A stretch of 64,000 bases of DNA, taken from assembly GCA_934307065.1 (NCBI GenBank), contig CAKRCD010000001.1:168507-232506 (forward strand), read 5' to 3'. Positions 1 through 7,846 of this stretch are shown in pieces. Every line of letters begins with the position of its first letter. The stretch's first letter is position 1. This stretch comes from an uncultured Bariatricus sp. GTDB lineage: Bacteria; Bacillota; Clostridia; Lachnospirales; Lachnospiraceae. The notes beneath the pieces were generated by a model. It saw only the letters and a list, made by a program, of their open reading frames with translations. It searched no databases and was not told where the DNA came from. Made by a program: the position numbers and the translations under genes.

Positions 1-1
1 T

Positions 2-361
2 GCGGAAGCGTGCCAAATGCTTGCAGTCCGATCGGAAAAGCCCTACGGGAACTGGTTGTGGACTCTTTATGCTTCCATGACAAGAGATAAGAAAATGCCA
101 TTCTGTAAAATATGGGAAGAAGCTGCAGAGCAGTTATTTACCAGTATTTCCTTGCCGGAAGCAGAACAAAATGAATTGAAGCGCCTGGGGAAAAAACTGG
201 GAAGTTCCGATAGTAAAATGCAGGAACAGGCACTGAATTGGTATGGAACGCAGCTGAAAGAACTGGAAAGTACCTATCGGATGACATTGGCTGAAAAGCA
301 AAAGCTATGTCGAAGCCTTGGCATTCTTGCAGGACTGTTTCTTGCAGTGCTATTCATTTGA
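2..361 (+). CDS. spoIIIAB: Stage III sporulation protein AB, 5'-truncated
   Basis: This is the C-terminal 119 residues of SpoIIIAB. The reading frame is open from base 2, so the gene starts before the window. The visible part is charged and helical and ends in a hydrophobic stretch (LGILAGLFLAVLFI) at the extreme C terminus, which matches the family's membrane anchoring. The identification rests mainly on position, directly before spoIIIAC-AH in the conserved order. SpoIIIAB belongs to the mother-cell complex that joins forespore SpoIIQ to form the feeding-tube channel. An internal ATG at 17 is not a likely start, because the homologous sequence continues upstream of it. Confidence 0.85.
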   Translation, partial: AEACQMLAVRSEKPYGNWLWTLYASMTRDKKMPFCKIWEEAAEQLFTSISLPEAEQNELKRLGKKLGSSDSKMQEQALNWYGTQLKELESTYRMTLAEKQKLCRSLGILAGLFLAVLFI

Positions 362-443
362 TTAGTGCTATTTTGAAATGATGTGAAAGTGCAGCTTCCT
401 ATACAGCATCTCTGGATAATTAATAATAAAAAGGAAAGAAAAA

Positions 444-638
444 ATGAGTGTAAATTTAATTTTTAAAATCGCTGCAGTGGGAATTCTGGTTTCGGTTTTA
501 AGTCAGGTATTAAAACACAGTGGCAGGGAGGAACAGGCTTTTCTCACCAGTTTTGCAGGACTGCTGCTTGTACTGTTCTGGATTCTTCCTTATGTTTATG
601 AGTTGTTTGACGATATCAGACGCTTGTTTGCATTATAG
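444..638 (+). CDS. spoIIIAC: Stage III sporulation protein AC
   Basis: A 64-residue protein, the usual size for SpoIIIAC. It has two hydrophobic helices, at about residues 4-22 and 32-50, with a short polar turn containing HSGREEQ between them. This two-helix layout is typical of the family. An AAAGGAAAG ribosome site lies just ahead of the ATG. It is the second gene of the spoIIIA operon, 82 bases after spoIIIAB and 24 before spoIIIAD. The protein is expected in the mother-cell membrane facing the engulfed forespore as part of the SpoIIIA channel. Confidence 0.93.
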   Translation: MSVNLIFKIAAVGILVSVLSQVLKHSGREEQAFLTSFAGLLLVLFWILPYVYELFDDIRRLFAL

Positions 639-662
639 AGCATAGCAGAAAAGGAGAAATTC

Positions 663-1049
663 ATGTCTATTATTCAAATGGCAGGTGTCGGTGTAGTAGG
701 AACTTTACTGGCACTGCAGTTCAAAAACGGGAAAAATGAATATGCCATTTATACAGTCATTGCAGTCAGTTTGGTACTGTTTTATGGAATGAAAGACAAA
801 TTGGAATTGATTCAGGATACGGTATCCACTATCAACAGTCTGGTCAATATCAATACAGATTATGTGGCAATTTTGCTGAAAATGATCGGGATTACCTATG
901 TGGCTGAATTTGCTACCGGAATCTGCAAGGATGCGGGTTATCAGACCATTGCAAGCCAGATAGAGATTTTTGCCAAATTAACGATCCTGACATTCAGTAT
1001 GCCGGTTCTGGAAGCATTGCTTCTGACCATCAAAGATTTTTTACAGTAG
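663..1049 (+). CDS. spoIIIAD: Stage III sporulation protein AD
   Basis: A 128-residue integral membrane protein related to SpoIIIAC. The N-terminal pair of helices resembles SpoIIIAC, and further hydrophobic segments follow, including the run near the C terminus (LTILTFSMPVLEALLLTI). An AAAGGAG ribosome site precedes the start. The family's motif around GITYVAEFATGICKDAG is visible at about residues 76-92. It lies between spoIIIAC and spoIIIAE and is part of the mother-cell SpoIIIA complex. Confidence 0.93.
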   Translation: MSIIQMAGVGVVGTLLALQFKNGKNEYAIYTVIAVSLVLFYGMKDKLELIQDTVSTINSLVNINTDYVAILLKMIGITYVAEFATGICKDAGYQTIASQIEIFAKLTILTFSMPVLEALLLTIKDFLQ

Positions 1050-1060
1050 GAGGATGTGCA

Positions 1061-2215
1061 ATGAAGAAAATACTTCATATTCTGCTGCTGTTTTTTGTTT
1101 TCTGGATTTTTTCTATACAGCCTGTAAATGCATCAGATTCTTCCGCTGCTGCACAGGCAGAAGAAAAATGGACGGATTCTTTTCTTGGAAAATCGGATAC
1201 AGCAGAGCTTGACCGCCTGCTTGACGAGTTGTTTCCACAAAGTAGTTTATCTTTTCGTAAAATCGTAGAAATGCTGATAAACGAGGATAGTACGGTTCCT
1301 GTAAATGAGATTCTGACTTTTTTGACAGAAAAAATATTTGATGCAATCCATCAGAACCGGACAGCAGTGATTTTTCTGGTGATGGTGTCTTTCGTATCCG
1401 CACTGTTTGCAAATTTTGCGAATGCATTTCACAGCAGGCAGGCAGCCTCTATCGGGTTTTATGTGGTGTATCTGCTGATGATCACGGTCTGCCTGCGGGC
1501 GTTCCGGCTTACCTTAGACGGAATGGAGACAAGCATCAGCCATCTGCTGACTTTTATGCAGATATTTTCTCCACTCTATTTTATCAGCATGGCAATTTCC
1601 GTGGGAAGTGTTTCTTCCATTGCATTTTATAATCTGGTGATTCTACTGATTTATCTGGTAGAACTGATCATTTCCAGATTACTGCTTCCTTTGGTACACG
1701 TATATCTTACCATGCAGATTCTGAATTTTTTATCGGAAGATGAGGTACTCTCCAAATTTGCAGAATTTATTAAAATGGCGGTAGAGTGGTGCTTAAAGGC
1801 ACTTTTTGCAGGGATTACAGGAATCAGTCTGGTGCAGGGCTTGTTGTCACCCGCTATTGATACCGTAAAGCGAAATGCTGTCACGAAAGGAATTGAAATG
1901 ATTCCCGGAATTGGTAATATTGCAGGAAGTACCGGAGAAATGCTCATGGGTGCTGCCGTACTGGTAAAAAACGGGATTGGGGCCGCCGGAGCGATTCTCG
2001 TCCTGGCAATCTGTCTTGTGCCGGTGTTGAATATGGCTGTCGTTACATTGTTGTACAAAGGAGTTGCGGCATTTATCCAGCCTCTTTCCGAAAAAAGGTT
2101 TACCGAAGCAATCAGCAGCATGGGAGAGGGATATCATCTGCTGCTGAAAATAGAAATTGCCACAGCACTGCTTTTTTTGATTACCATTGCGGTTGCCGTA
2201 AAAGTGGCAAGTTAA
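1061..2215 (+). CDS. spoIIIAE: Stage III sporulation protein AE
   Basis: A 384-residue polytopic membrane protein, the largest SpoIIIA component. It has a signal-peptide-like N terminus (residues 1-24, ending VNA before SDSS), then a polar region to about residue 95, then at least six strongly hydrophobic segments. The glycine-rich stretch near EMIPGIGNIAGSTGEMLMG is a recognisable family feature. An AGGAGG ribosome site sits six bases before the ATG. The gene follows spoIIIAD by 11 bases, so translation is probably coupled. It acts in the mother-cell membrane during engulfment. Confidence 0.94.
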   Translation: MKKILHILLLFFVFWIFSIQPVNASDSSAAAQAEEKWTDSFLGKSDTAELDRLLDELFPQSSLSFRKIVEMLINEDSTVPVNEILTFLTEKIFDAIHQNRTAVIFLVMVSFVSALFANFANAFHSRQAASIGFYVVYLLMITVCLRAFRLTLDGMETSISHLLTFMQIFSPLYFISMAISVGSVSSIAFYNLVILLIYLVELIISRLLLPLVHVYLTMQILNFLSEDEVLSKFAEFIKMAVEWCLKALFAGITGISLVQGLLSPAIDTVKRNAVTKGIEMIPGIGNIAGSTGEMLMGAAVLVKNGIGAAGAILVLAICLVPVLNMAVVTLLYKGVAAFIQPLSEKRFTEAISSMGEGYHLLLKIEIATALLFLITIAVAVKVAS

Positions 2216-2247
2216 AAGGAAAGACAAACAGACGAGGGAGGACAGCT

Positions 2248-2574
2248 ATGTTTACATATATTTATGACTGGCTATGGAATTTTGTATGCTATATGATTCT
2301 CATTACTGCACTGCTTCAGGTATTGCCGGAAAATAGCTATCAAAAATACATTCGGTTTTTCAGCAGCCTGATTCTGGTGCTCATACTGGCATCTCCCATT
2401 TTCCGGGTTCTTGGTATGGGAGAAAATTTCAGGCAGCTATATAACAATGCTGAATACCGGCAGATAAAGAAGGACATAGAAGCAAAAGAGAGGTTTATCA
2501 AGGAGCAGGAACAAGATTTTTGGAGTGAGGCGGAATATGAAGATTCTATCGAAATGGATGACGTGGTGGAATGA
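2248..2574 (+). CDS. spoIIIAF: Stage III sporulation protein AF, short form
   Basis: A 108-residue protein with two N-terminal transmembrane helices (about residues 8-25 and 33-52) followed by a charged tail. It is preceded by GAGGGAGGA. From memory Bacillus SpoIIIAF is about 200 residues, with a ring-forming soluble domain after the helices. Here only about 50 soluble residues remain. The short length is not an obvious frameshift, because the next gene (spoIIIAG) starts inside the 3' end of this one with its own membrane anchor. Position and topology support the name. Confidence 0.85.
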   Translation: MFTYIYDWLWNFVCYMILITALLQVLPENSYQKYIRFFSSLILVLILASPIFRVLGMGENFRQLYNNAEYRQIKKDIEAKERFIKEQEQDFWSEAEYEDSIEMDDVVE

Positions 2575-3103
2575 GAAAAAAGGGAAAAAAGAACAGTGGA
2601 TAATTCTGTTTATTATTGGATTACTGCTGGTCGTCATTGCCATGCCATCGGGAACAGCTTCCAAAGAGAAAAAGAATACCACAGAAAATACGGATAATAC
2701 CCAGACCCTTTGGAATGACACAAATAATACCGATGAACTTGAACGGAGACTAGAACAGATTTTAGGACAGATGGATGGGGTCGGAAAGGTATCTGTTATG
2801 ATTACCCTTGCATCCTCTACCGAAAAAGTGGTAGAAAAGGAACTCCAAAATCGAAGCTCCGTTTCCAAAGATAACGACACAACCGTTACAGAAACCTCAG
2901 ACACCTCAGAGGCGGCTGTATACTCCGATACCAGTGAAGGCTCCACACCTTATGTAAAACAGGAAATCAGTCCGAAAGTACAAGGCGTTCTTGTGGTGGC
3001 AGATGGTGGAGATAATGCAGTAATTGTGGAGAATATCACGGAAGTTGTGCAGGCATTATTTGATGTAGACACGCATAAGATTAGAGTAATGAAACATAAT
3101 TAG
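2537..3103 (+). CDS. spoIIIAG: Stage III sporulation protein AG
   Basis: A 188-residue protein with one N-terminal transmembrane helix (about residues 19-37), then a low-complexity Thr/Asp/Asn linker and a C-terminal soluble domain (LEQILGQMDGVGKVSVMITL, later SPKVQGVLVVADGG) typical of the ring-building motif of SpoIIIAG. I chose ATG 2537 because GAGG lies six bases upstream. An in-frame GTG at 2525 would add four residues. The gene overlaps spoIIIAF by 38 bases. In B. subtilis this protein forms the large multimeric ring of the mother-cell/forespore channel. Confidence 0.9.
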   Translation: MKILSKWMTWWNEKKGKKEQWIILFIIGLLLVVIAMPSGTASKEKKNTTENTDNTQTLWNDTNNTDELERRLEQILGQMDGVGKVSVMITLASSTEKVVEKELQNRSSVSKDNDTTVTETSDTSEAAVYSDTSEGSTPYVKQEISPKVQGVLVVADGGDNAVIVENITEVVQALFDVDTHKIRVMKHN

Positions 3104-3125
3104 AATAAAAAACGGAGGAGAGACA

Positions 3126-3761
3126 GTGAAAAAGCTCTTAAAAAAGAATCAGCTGATTATTACAGCTCTTGCGGTAATGATTGCCGCCGCCGGATACTTG
3201 AACTATTCGGGAACATTTACCAAAGAGGCTGACAAAGAGACCTCAGCAGGAGGTGATCTTGCCAATGTGGAACTGCTTGATATTTCAGAAGAGGATTTAA
3301 CGGATGCAAACGGAGAAATCGCACAGCTTGACGAAGGAGAAATTCCGGGGGAGGCTGTTCTAACCAGTGGAAATGCCAGTAGTATTGTAGCACAGGCAAA
3401 AATTAACCGAGAACAGATTCGTGCCAAAAACAAAGAAACTCTTCAGTCTATCATTGATGATGCAAATTTGGGAGAAAGCCAGAAAGCAGAAGCTGTGCAG
3501 AAAATGGTAGAGATGACCGACATTGCAGAAAAAGAAGTAGTCATTGAAAATTTACTTGCGAGCAAAGGATTTTCCGATGCAGTTGTCAGTCTTACTGAAG
3601 ATTCAGCAGATATTATTGTAAACGGTTCTGAACTGTCAGAAGCCAAGAGAGCACAGATAGAAGATATTGTCGTAAGAAAGGCGGACATTGCTGCTTCGAA
3701 CATTGTCATTACACCAATACATAGTCAAAGTCAGGAAACTCAGGAAAATACTGAAAAATGA
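3126..3761 (+). CDS. spoIIIAH: Stage III sporulation protein AH
   Basis: A 211-residue protein starting at GTG, with GGAGGAG six bases before it. One transmembrane helix (about residues 9-27) is followed by an acidic linker and a C-terminal region with the EscJ/YscJ-like ring-building fold (NLLASKGFSDAVVSLTEDSADIIV). SpoIIIAH interacts with forespore SpoIIQ across the intermembrane space. No SpoIIQ gene is recognisable here, although an M23 peptidase is encoded at 46862. This is the last gene of the spoIIIA operon. Confidence 0.92.
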   Translation: MKKLLKKNQLIITALAVMIAAAGYLNYSGTFTKEADKETSAGGDLANVELLDISEEDLTDANGEIAQLDEGEIPGEAVLTSGNASSIVAQAKINREQIRAKNKETLQSIIDDANLGESQKAEAVQKMVEMTDIAEKEVVIENLLASKGFSDAVVSLTEDSADIIVNGSELSEAKRAQIEDIVVRKADIAASNIVITPIHSQSQETQENTEK

Positions 3762-3784
3762 TTGCAGACTGACCAGAATCTATG

Positions 3785-3825
3785 GTAAACTTAAGAGATG
3801 TTAAGAAATAGTAAATTTAAGAGAT
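3785..3825 (+). repeat. Two direct repeats between spoIIIAH and prfC
   Basis: GTAAACTTAAGAGAT (3785-3799) and GTAAATTTAAGAGAT (3811-3825) differ at one base and are offset by 26 bases. They lie in the 88-base gap before prfC. They could be binding sites or a small duplication. No function is assigned. Confidence 0.7.
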
Positions 3826-3849
3826 AGTGAATAAAAGTAGGAGTAAGTT

Positions 3850-5442
3850 ATGTCGAATTTTACGAATGAAATAAAAAAGAGAAGAACATTTGCAATTATA
3901 TCCCATCCTGATGCAGGTAAAACTACACTGACGGAGAAATTTCTGTTGTATGGAGGTGCGATCAATCAGGCCGGTTCGGTAAAGGGAAAGGCAACTGCAA
4001 AGCATGCAGTATCCGACTGGATGGAAATTGAAAAGGAACGTGGTATTTCTGTTACTTCCTCTGTTCTTCAGTTTGAATACGGTGGATATTGTATCAATAT
4101 TCTGGATACACCGGGACATCAGGATTTCTCGGAAGATACCTACCGTACACTGATGGCTGCCGATTCTGCTGTGATGGTAATTGATGGTTCCAAAGGTGTC
4201 GAGGCACAAACGAGGAAATTGTTTAAAGTATGTGTCATGCGTCATATTCCGATTTTTACTTTTATTAATAAGATGGACCGTGAAGCAATGGATACGTTTG
4301 AACTGTTGGATGATATTGAGAAAGAACTGGGAATTGCAACCTGTCCGGTAAATTGGCCGATTGGTTCCGGCAAAGAATTCCGTGGAGTATTTGACCGGAA
4401 TACAGAAGAACTGGAAATTTTCTCAGATACCAAAAAGGGAACTGCCATGGGAGCCGTACAGAAAGTTTCCATCCACAGTAACGAAGCAAAAGAAATTGTA
4501 ACTCCGGAGCAGTATGCGCAGCTGGAAGAAGAAATCGAATTATTAGATGGTGCCAGCGCAGAATTCGACCAGGAGCTGGTAAATAAAGGAGAATTGTCAC
4601 CGGTATTTTTCGGTTCTGCACTTACCAACTTTGGTGTAGAGACCTTCCTTCGGCATTTCCTTAAGATGACAACCTCTCCGCTTCCGAGAATGTCAGATAA
4701 GGGTGAAATTGACCCAATGAAAGAAGAAGATTTTTCTGCTTTTGTTTTCAAAATTCAGGCAAATATGAATAGGGCTCACAGGGACAGAATTGCCTTTATG
4801 CGAATCTGTTCCGGTGAGTTTCAGGCTGGCATGGAAGCCTTTCATATTCAAGGCAATAAAAAGGTTCGCCTGTCGCAGCCACAGCAAATGATGGCAAGCG
4901 AGCGAAAGATGATTGACAAGGCTTATGGCGGAGATATTATCGGTATCTTTGATCCGGGCATTTTCTCTATCGGTGATACATTAACCAATTCACCTGAAAA
5001 ATTTTCTTACGAAGGCATCCCTACCTTTGCACCGGAGCATTTTGCGAGAGTGCGTCAGGTAGATACCATGAAGCGGAAACAGTTTATCAAGGGAATTAAC
5101 CAGATTGCACAGGAAGGTGCGATTCAGATTTTCCAGGAATTTAATACAGGTATGGAAGAAATTATTGTCGGCGTAGTTGGTGTGCTCCAGTTTGATGTGC
5201 TGAAATATCGTCTGGAAAATGAATATAACGTAGAAATCCGAATGGATTCTCTCCCATATGAGCATATCCGCTGGATTGAAAATGAAGAGCCGGAGATGGA
5301 CAAGATTATTGGAACATCCGATATGAAGAAAATCAAAGATTTAAAGGACAGACCACTTTTGTTATTTGTAAACAGTTGGAGTATCCGTATGGTGCAGGAG
5401 CGAAACGAATGGCTGAAGCTGTCTGAATTTGGGCGTTCTTAA
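3850..5442 (+). CDS. prfC: Peptide chain release factor 3
   Basis: A 530-residue translational GTPase that recycles release factors RF1 and RF2 from the ribosome after termination. The G domain motifs are intact: G1 HPDAGKTT (residues 19-26), G2 RGISVTS (64-70), G3 DTPGH (86-90) and G4 NKMD (140-143). The RF3-specific stretch AGSVKGKATAKHAVSDWM lies between G1 and G2. Length equals the family norm of about 530. An AGTAGGAG ribosome site precedes the ATG. It lies alone between the spoIIIA operon and the Asp23-nusB operon. It is RF3 rather than EF-G, because the EF-G C-terminal domains are absent. Confidence 0.96.
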   Translation: MSNFTNEIKKRRTFAIISHPDAGKTTLTEKFLLYGGAINQAGSVKGKATAKHAVSDWMEIEKERGISVTSSVLQFEYGGYCINILDTPGHQDFSEDTYRTLMAADSAVMVIDGSKGVEAQTRKLFKVCVMRHIPIFTFINKMDREAMDTFELLDDIEKELGIATCPVNWPIGSGKEFRGVFDRNTEELEIFSDTKKGTAMGAVQKVSIHSNEAKEIVTPEQYAQLEEEIELLDGASAEFDQELVNKGELSPVFFGSALTNFGVETFLRHFLKMTTSPLPRMSDKGEIDPMKEEDFSAFVFKIQANMNRAHRDRIAFMRICSGEFQAGMEAFHIQGNKKVRLSQPQQMMASERKMIDKAYGGDIIGIFDPGIFSIGDTLTNSPEKFSYEGIPTFAPEHFARVRQVDTMKRKQFIKGINQIAQEGAIQIFQEFNTGMEEIIVGVVGVLQFDVLKYRLENEYNVEIRMDSLPYEHIRWIENEEPEMDKIIGTSDMKKIKDLKDRPLLLFVNSWSIRMVQERNEWLKLSEFGRS

Positions 5443-5452
5443 AAGATGTATG

Positions 5453-5484
5453 CACAATTTGCTTCCAAAGCAGAGAAAATTGTG
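5453..5484 (+). other. Hairpin after prfC
   Basis: CACAATTT (5453-5460) pairs with AAATTGTG (5477-5484). Inside it GCTT pairs with AAGC around the loop CCA. No run of T follows, so this is not a standard intrinsic terminator. It may be a stabilising 3' structure for prfC mRNA or an operator for the next operon. Confidence 0.5.
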
Positions 5485-5566
5485 ATACACTATGAGATAT
5501 GATAGTCAAAAGTAAATGCTAAGAACTATGCTCCGGCTTCATGCCGGCAGTGTGAGGAGGATTAAG

Positions 5567-5950
5567 ATGAGCAGAGAAGAAAGAAACACATATAAAATCG
5601 AATATAATGGAAATTTAGGTGAAGTTCAGATTGCGGATGAAGTGGTAGCCATTATTGCAGGAATCGCAGCAATGGAAGTAGACGGAGTATCCTCTATGGC
5701 GGGCAATGCAACAAGAGAATTAATCGGCAAGCTTGGAATGAAGACACTTTCCAAAGGTGTGAAGGTAGATGTACTGGAAGGAATTGTGACTGTTACACTT
5801 GCACTTAATTTGAAGTTTGGAAGCAATATCAAAGAAACAACGATGGCTGTTCAGGAAAAAGTAAAAGGTGCCATTGAAAACATGACTGGTCTTACAGTTG
5901 CGGATGTTAATATCCGTGTTGCAGGTGTAGAAATGCCGGTAGAAGAATAA
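5567..5950 (+). CDS. Asp23/Gls24 family envelope stress protein (YqhY-like)
   Basis: A 127-residue Asp23 (DUF322) protein. The hallmark pattern is clear: GEVQIADEVVAIIAGIAAMEVDGVSSMAG near the N terminus, then VDVLEGIVTVTLALNLKFGSNI and VAVQ-type helices. The chosen ATG has GAGGAGG six bases upstream, whereas an in-frame ATG at 5516 lacks a ribosome site. In Firmicutes yqhY stands directly before nusB, as here. B. subtilis YqhY has been linked to control of fatty acid precursor supply, though its molecular role is not settled. It is the first gene of the long operon ending with recN. Confidence 0.93.
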   Translation: MSREERNTYKIEYNGNLGEVQIADEVVAIIAGIAAMEVDGVSSMAGNATRELIGKLGMKTLSKGVKVDVLEGIVTVTLALNLKFGSNIKETTMAVQEKVKGAIENMTGLTVADVNIRVAGVEMPVEE

Positions 5951-5968
5951 AACAATTGGAGACAGGAC

Positions 5969-6364
5969 ATGGGAAGAAGCGAACTTAGAGAACATATTTT
6001 TAAAATGATCTTCGGATTAGAATTCAGTGAAAATGAACAGATTGACGAACAACTGGAGTTATATCTTGACCAGTTAGTAGATGTACGGGAAAAAGACCAT
6101 GATTATATGCTTGCAAAAACAAAAGGAATTGCTGAAAAAGTAGACGAAATCGACCAGATTATCAACGAAAACACAACCGGATGGAAGACAAGCCGTATGA
6201 ATAAAGTTGATTTGTCTATTTTGCGCCTTGCAGTATATGAGATGAAGTGGGATGAGGATGTGCCGGTAAAGGTTGCCATCAATGAGGCAGTAGAACTGGC
6301 GAAACGCTTTTCAGGCGAGGAAGGTCCTGCCTTTATCAATGGAGTACTGGGAAAGATTGCATAA
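5969..6364 (+). CDS. nusB: Transcription antitermination factor NusB
   Basis: A 131-residue all-helical protein. With NusE (ribosomal protein S10) it binds the boxA element of rRNA leaders to prevent premature termination. The family pattern is visible in the N terminus (SELREHIFKMIFGLEF) and the C-terminal signature (DVPVKVAINEAVELAKRFSGEEGPAFINGVLGKIA). Length is normal for NusB. It starts 18 bases after the Asp23 gene with a GGAG site, consistent with co-transcription. Confidence 0.96.
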   Translation: MGRSELREHIFKMIFGLEFSENEQIDEQLELYLDQLVDVREKDHDYMLAKTKGIAEKVDEIDQIINENTTGWKTSRMNKVDLSILRLAVYEMKWDEDVPVKVAINEAVELAKRFSGEEGPAFINGVLGKIA

Positions 6365-6390
6365 CATTTTGTCAGTAGTCAGGAGAAATT

Positions 6391-7620
6391 ATGCGTAATG
6401 TATATACGGTAAAGCAAGTCAATGCATATGTAAAAAATATGTTTGCGCAGGACTTTATGCTGAATCGAATTTATGTAAAAGGGGAAGTGTCGAATTTAAA
6501 ATACCACACTTCCGGACATATATATTTTTCCTTGAAAGATGAGTCCGGTACGATTGCCTGCGTTATGTTTGCCGGGCAGCGTGGCGGGCTTTCTTTTCGT
6601 ATGCAGGAAGGTCAGCAGGTCATTGCATTGGGAAGCATCACTGTATACGAAAGAGACGGGAAATATCAGCTATATGCAAAAGAAATTGTATTGGACGGAG
6701 CCGGTCTTCTCTATGAGAAGTTTCAAGCACTAAAAAATGAACTGGAAGAAATGGGCATGTTTGCACAGGAATATAAGCAGCCCATTCCACCCTATCCTAA
6801 AAAAATCGGTGTTGTGACAGCTCCTACCGGAGCGGCAATCCGGGATATTATCAACATTACCTCAAGGCGGAATCCATACGTGCAGTTGATTCTGTATCCT
6901 GCACTGGTGCAGGGTGAAGGGGCAGCGCAAAGCATTGTGGAAGGGATTCATGCACTGGAAAAACAGAAGGTAGATGTAATGATCGTGGGACGTGGCGGTG
7001 GTTCTATAGAAGACTTATGGGCATTTAATGAAGAGATTGTGGCAAGAGCCGTGTTTGAATGCCAGGTTCCGGTTATTTCTGCTGTCGGGCATGAAACGGA
7101 TACCACAATTATTGATTATGTTGCTGATATGCGTGCACCCACACCATCTGCTGCGGCTGAACTGGCAGTACCAGAATTTCAAAGCTTACAGGTACAGATT
7201 ACGGAATATGGAATCCGTCTGCAGCGCCTCATGCGTCAGTGCCTGAATTTGGAGCGTATGCGATATGAGAAATATCGAAACACATTCCAATATTTAAGTC
7301 CGGAACGGATGATTGCGGATTACCGTCAGCGTACTATGAATTTAGAAGAGAAGCTTCATTCTTTTATGCATCAGGTACTTCAGTCCAAACGACAGGAACT
7401 TGCAATACGGATTGAACAGATGAAGCGGATTTCTCCATTGGACAAGCTGAATCAGGGTTATGCGTTTGTTGAAACACTGGAGAAGAAGACCATTCAAAGC
7501 GTAGAAGATGTAAAGCTTCATGACAAGATTAAAATATTTGTGCCGGACGGACATCTGATTGCAGAAATAGAAGAAATCCAAAAGGAGGCTCCTTATGGAA
7601 GAAATGAAGAAGGAATCTAA
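6391..7620 (+). CDS. xseA: Exodeoxyribonuclease VII large subunit
   Basis: A 409-residue subunit of exonuclease VII, which degrades single-stranded DNA in both directions. It has an N-terminal OB fold (about residues 1-100: YVKGEVSNLKYHTSGHIYFSLKD) and the catalytic region (about 120-300) with the motifs GVVTAPTGAAIRDI, GRGGGSIEDLWAFN and SAVGHETDTTIIDYVAD. A coiled-coil region follows, then a C-terminal segment with LNQGYAFV. Length is typical. The 3' end overlaps xseB by 26 bases, which fits production of both subunits together. Confidence 0.96.
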   Translation: MRNVYTVKQVNAYVKNMFAQDFMLNRIYVKGEVSNLKYHTSGHIYFSLKDESGTIACVMFAGQRGGLSFRMQEGQQVIALGSITVYERDGKYQLYAKEIVLDGAGLLYEKFQALKNELEEMGMFAQEYKQPIPPYPKKIGVVTAPTGAAIRDIINITSRRNPYVQLILYPALVQGEGAAQSIVEGIHALEKQKVDVMIVGRGGGSIEDLWAFNEEIVARAVFECQVPVISAVGHETDTTIIDYVADMRAPTPSAAAELAVPEFQSLQVQITEYGIRLQRLMRQCLNLERMRYEKYRNTFQYLSPERMIADYRQRTMNLEEKLHSFMHQVLQSKRQELAIRIEQMKRISPLDKLNQGYAFVETLEKKTIQSVEDVKLHDKIKIFVPDGHLIAEIEEIQKEAPYGRNEEGI

Positions 7621-7846
7621 TAAAGAAGTAAATGAAGAAATGAACGAAAACGTGTCTTTGGAAGAATTATTTCAAAAATTGGATTCCATTGTAGAAAAAA
7701 TGGAAACAGGAAAACCTGCCCTTGATGAATCCTTTCATTTATATCAAGAGGGCATGGAGTTACTGAAACAGTGTAATTCGAAAATAGATTTTGTGGAGAA
7801 ACAGGTATTGATTTTGGAAAAGAATGGTGAATTACATGAATTTTAA
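7595..7846 (+). CDS. xseB: Exodeoxyribonuclease VII small subunit
   Basis: An 83-residue small subunit of exonuclease VII. The conserved pattern SLEELFQKLDSIVEKMETG followed by LDESFHLYQEGMELLKQCNSKI is diagnostic. An AAAGGAGG site precedes the ATG inside the end of xseA. The N-terminal 20 residues are an unusually Glu/Asn/Lys-rich extension before the conserved domain. It overlaps ispA by 11 bases at its 3' end. Confidence 0.95.
   Translation: MEEMKKESNKEVNEEMNENVSLEELFQKLDSIVEKMETGKPALDESFHLYQEGMELLKQCNSKIDFVEKQVLILEKNGELHEF

Noticed and set aside
1651..2121. Long antisense open frame of 156 codons across spoIIIAE
   Set aside because: It is the mirror of a well-supported gene, has no ribosome site, and its Ser/Thr/Ile-rich composition is the usual product of reverse reading. 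The same applies to other antisense frames, such as 2437-2946, 4242-4751 and 10823-11341.
5453..5484. Hairpin after prfC as an intrinsic terminator
   Set aside because: No T tract follows. It is listed only as a hairpin.
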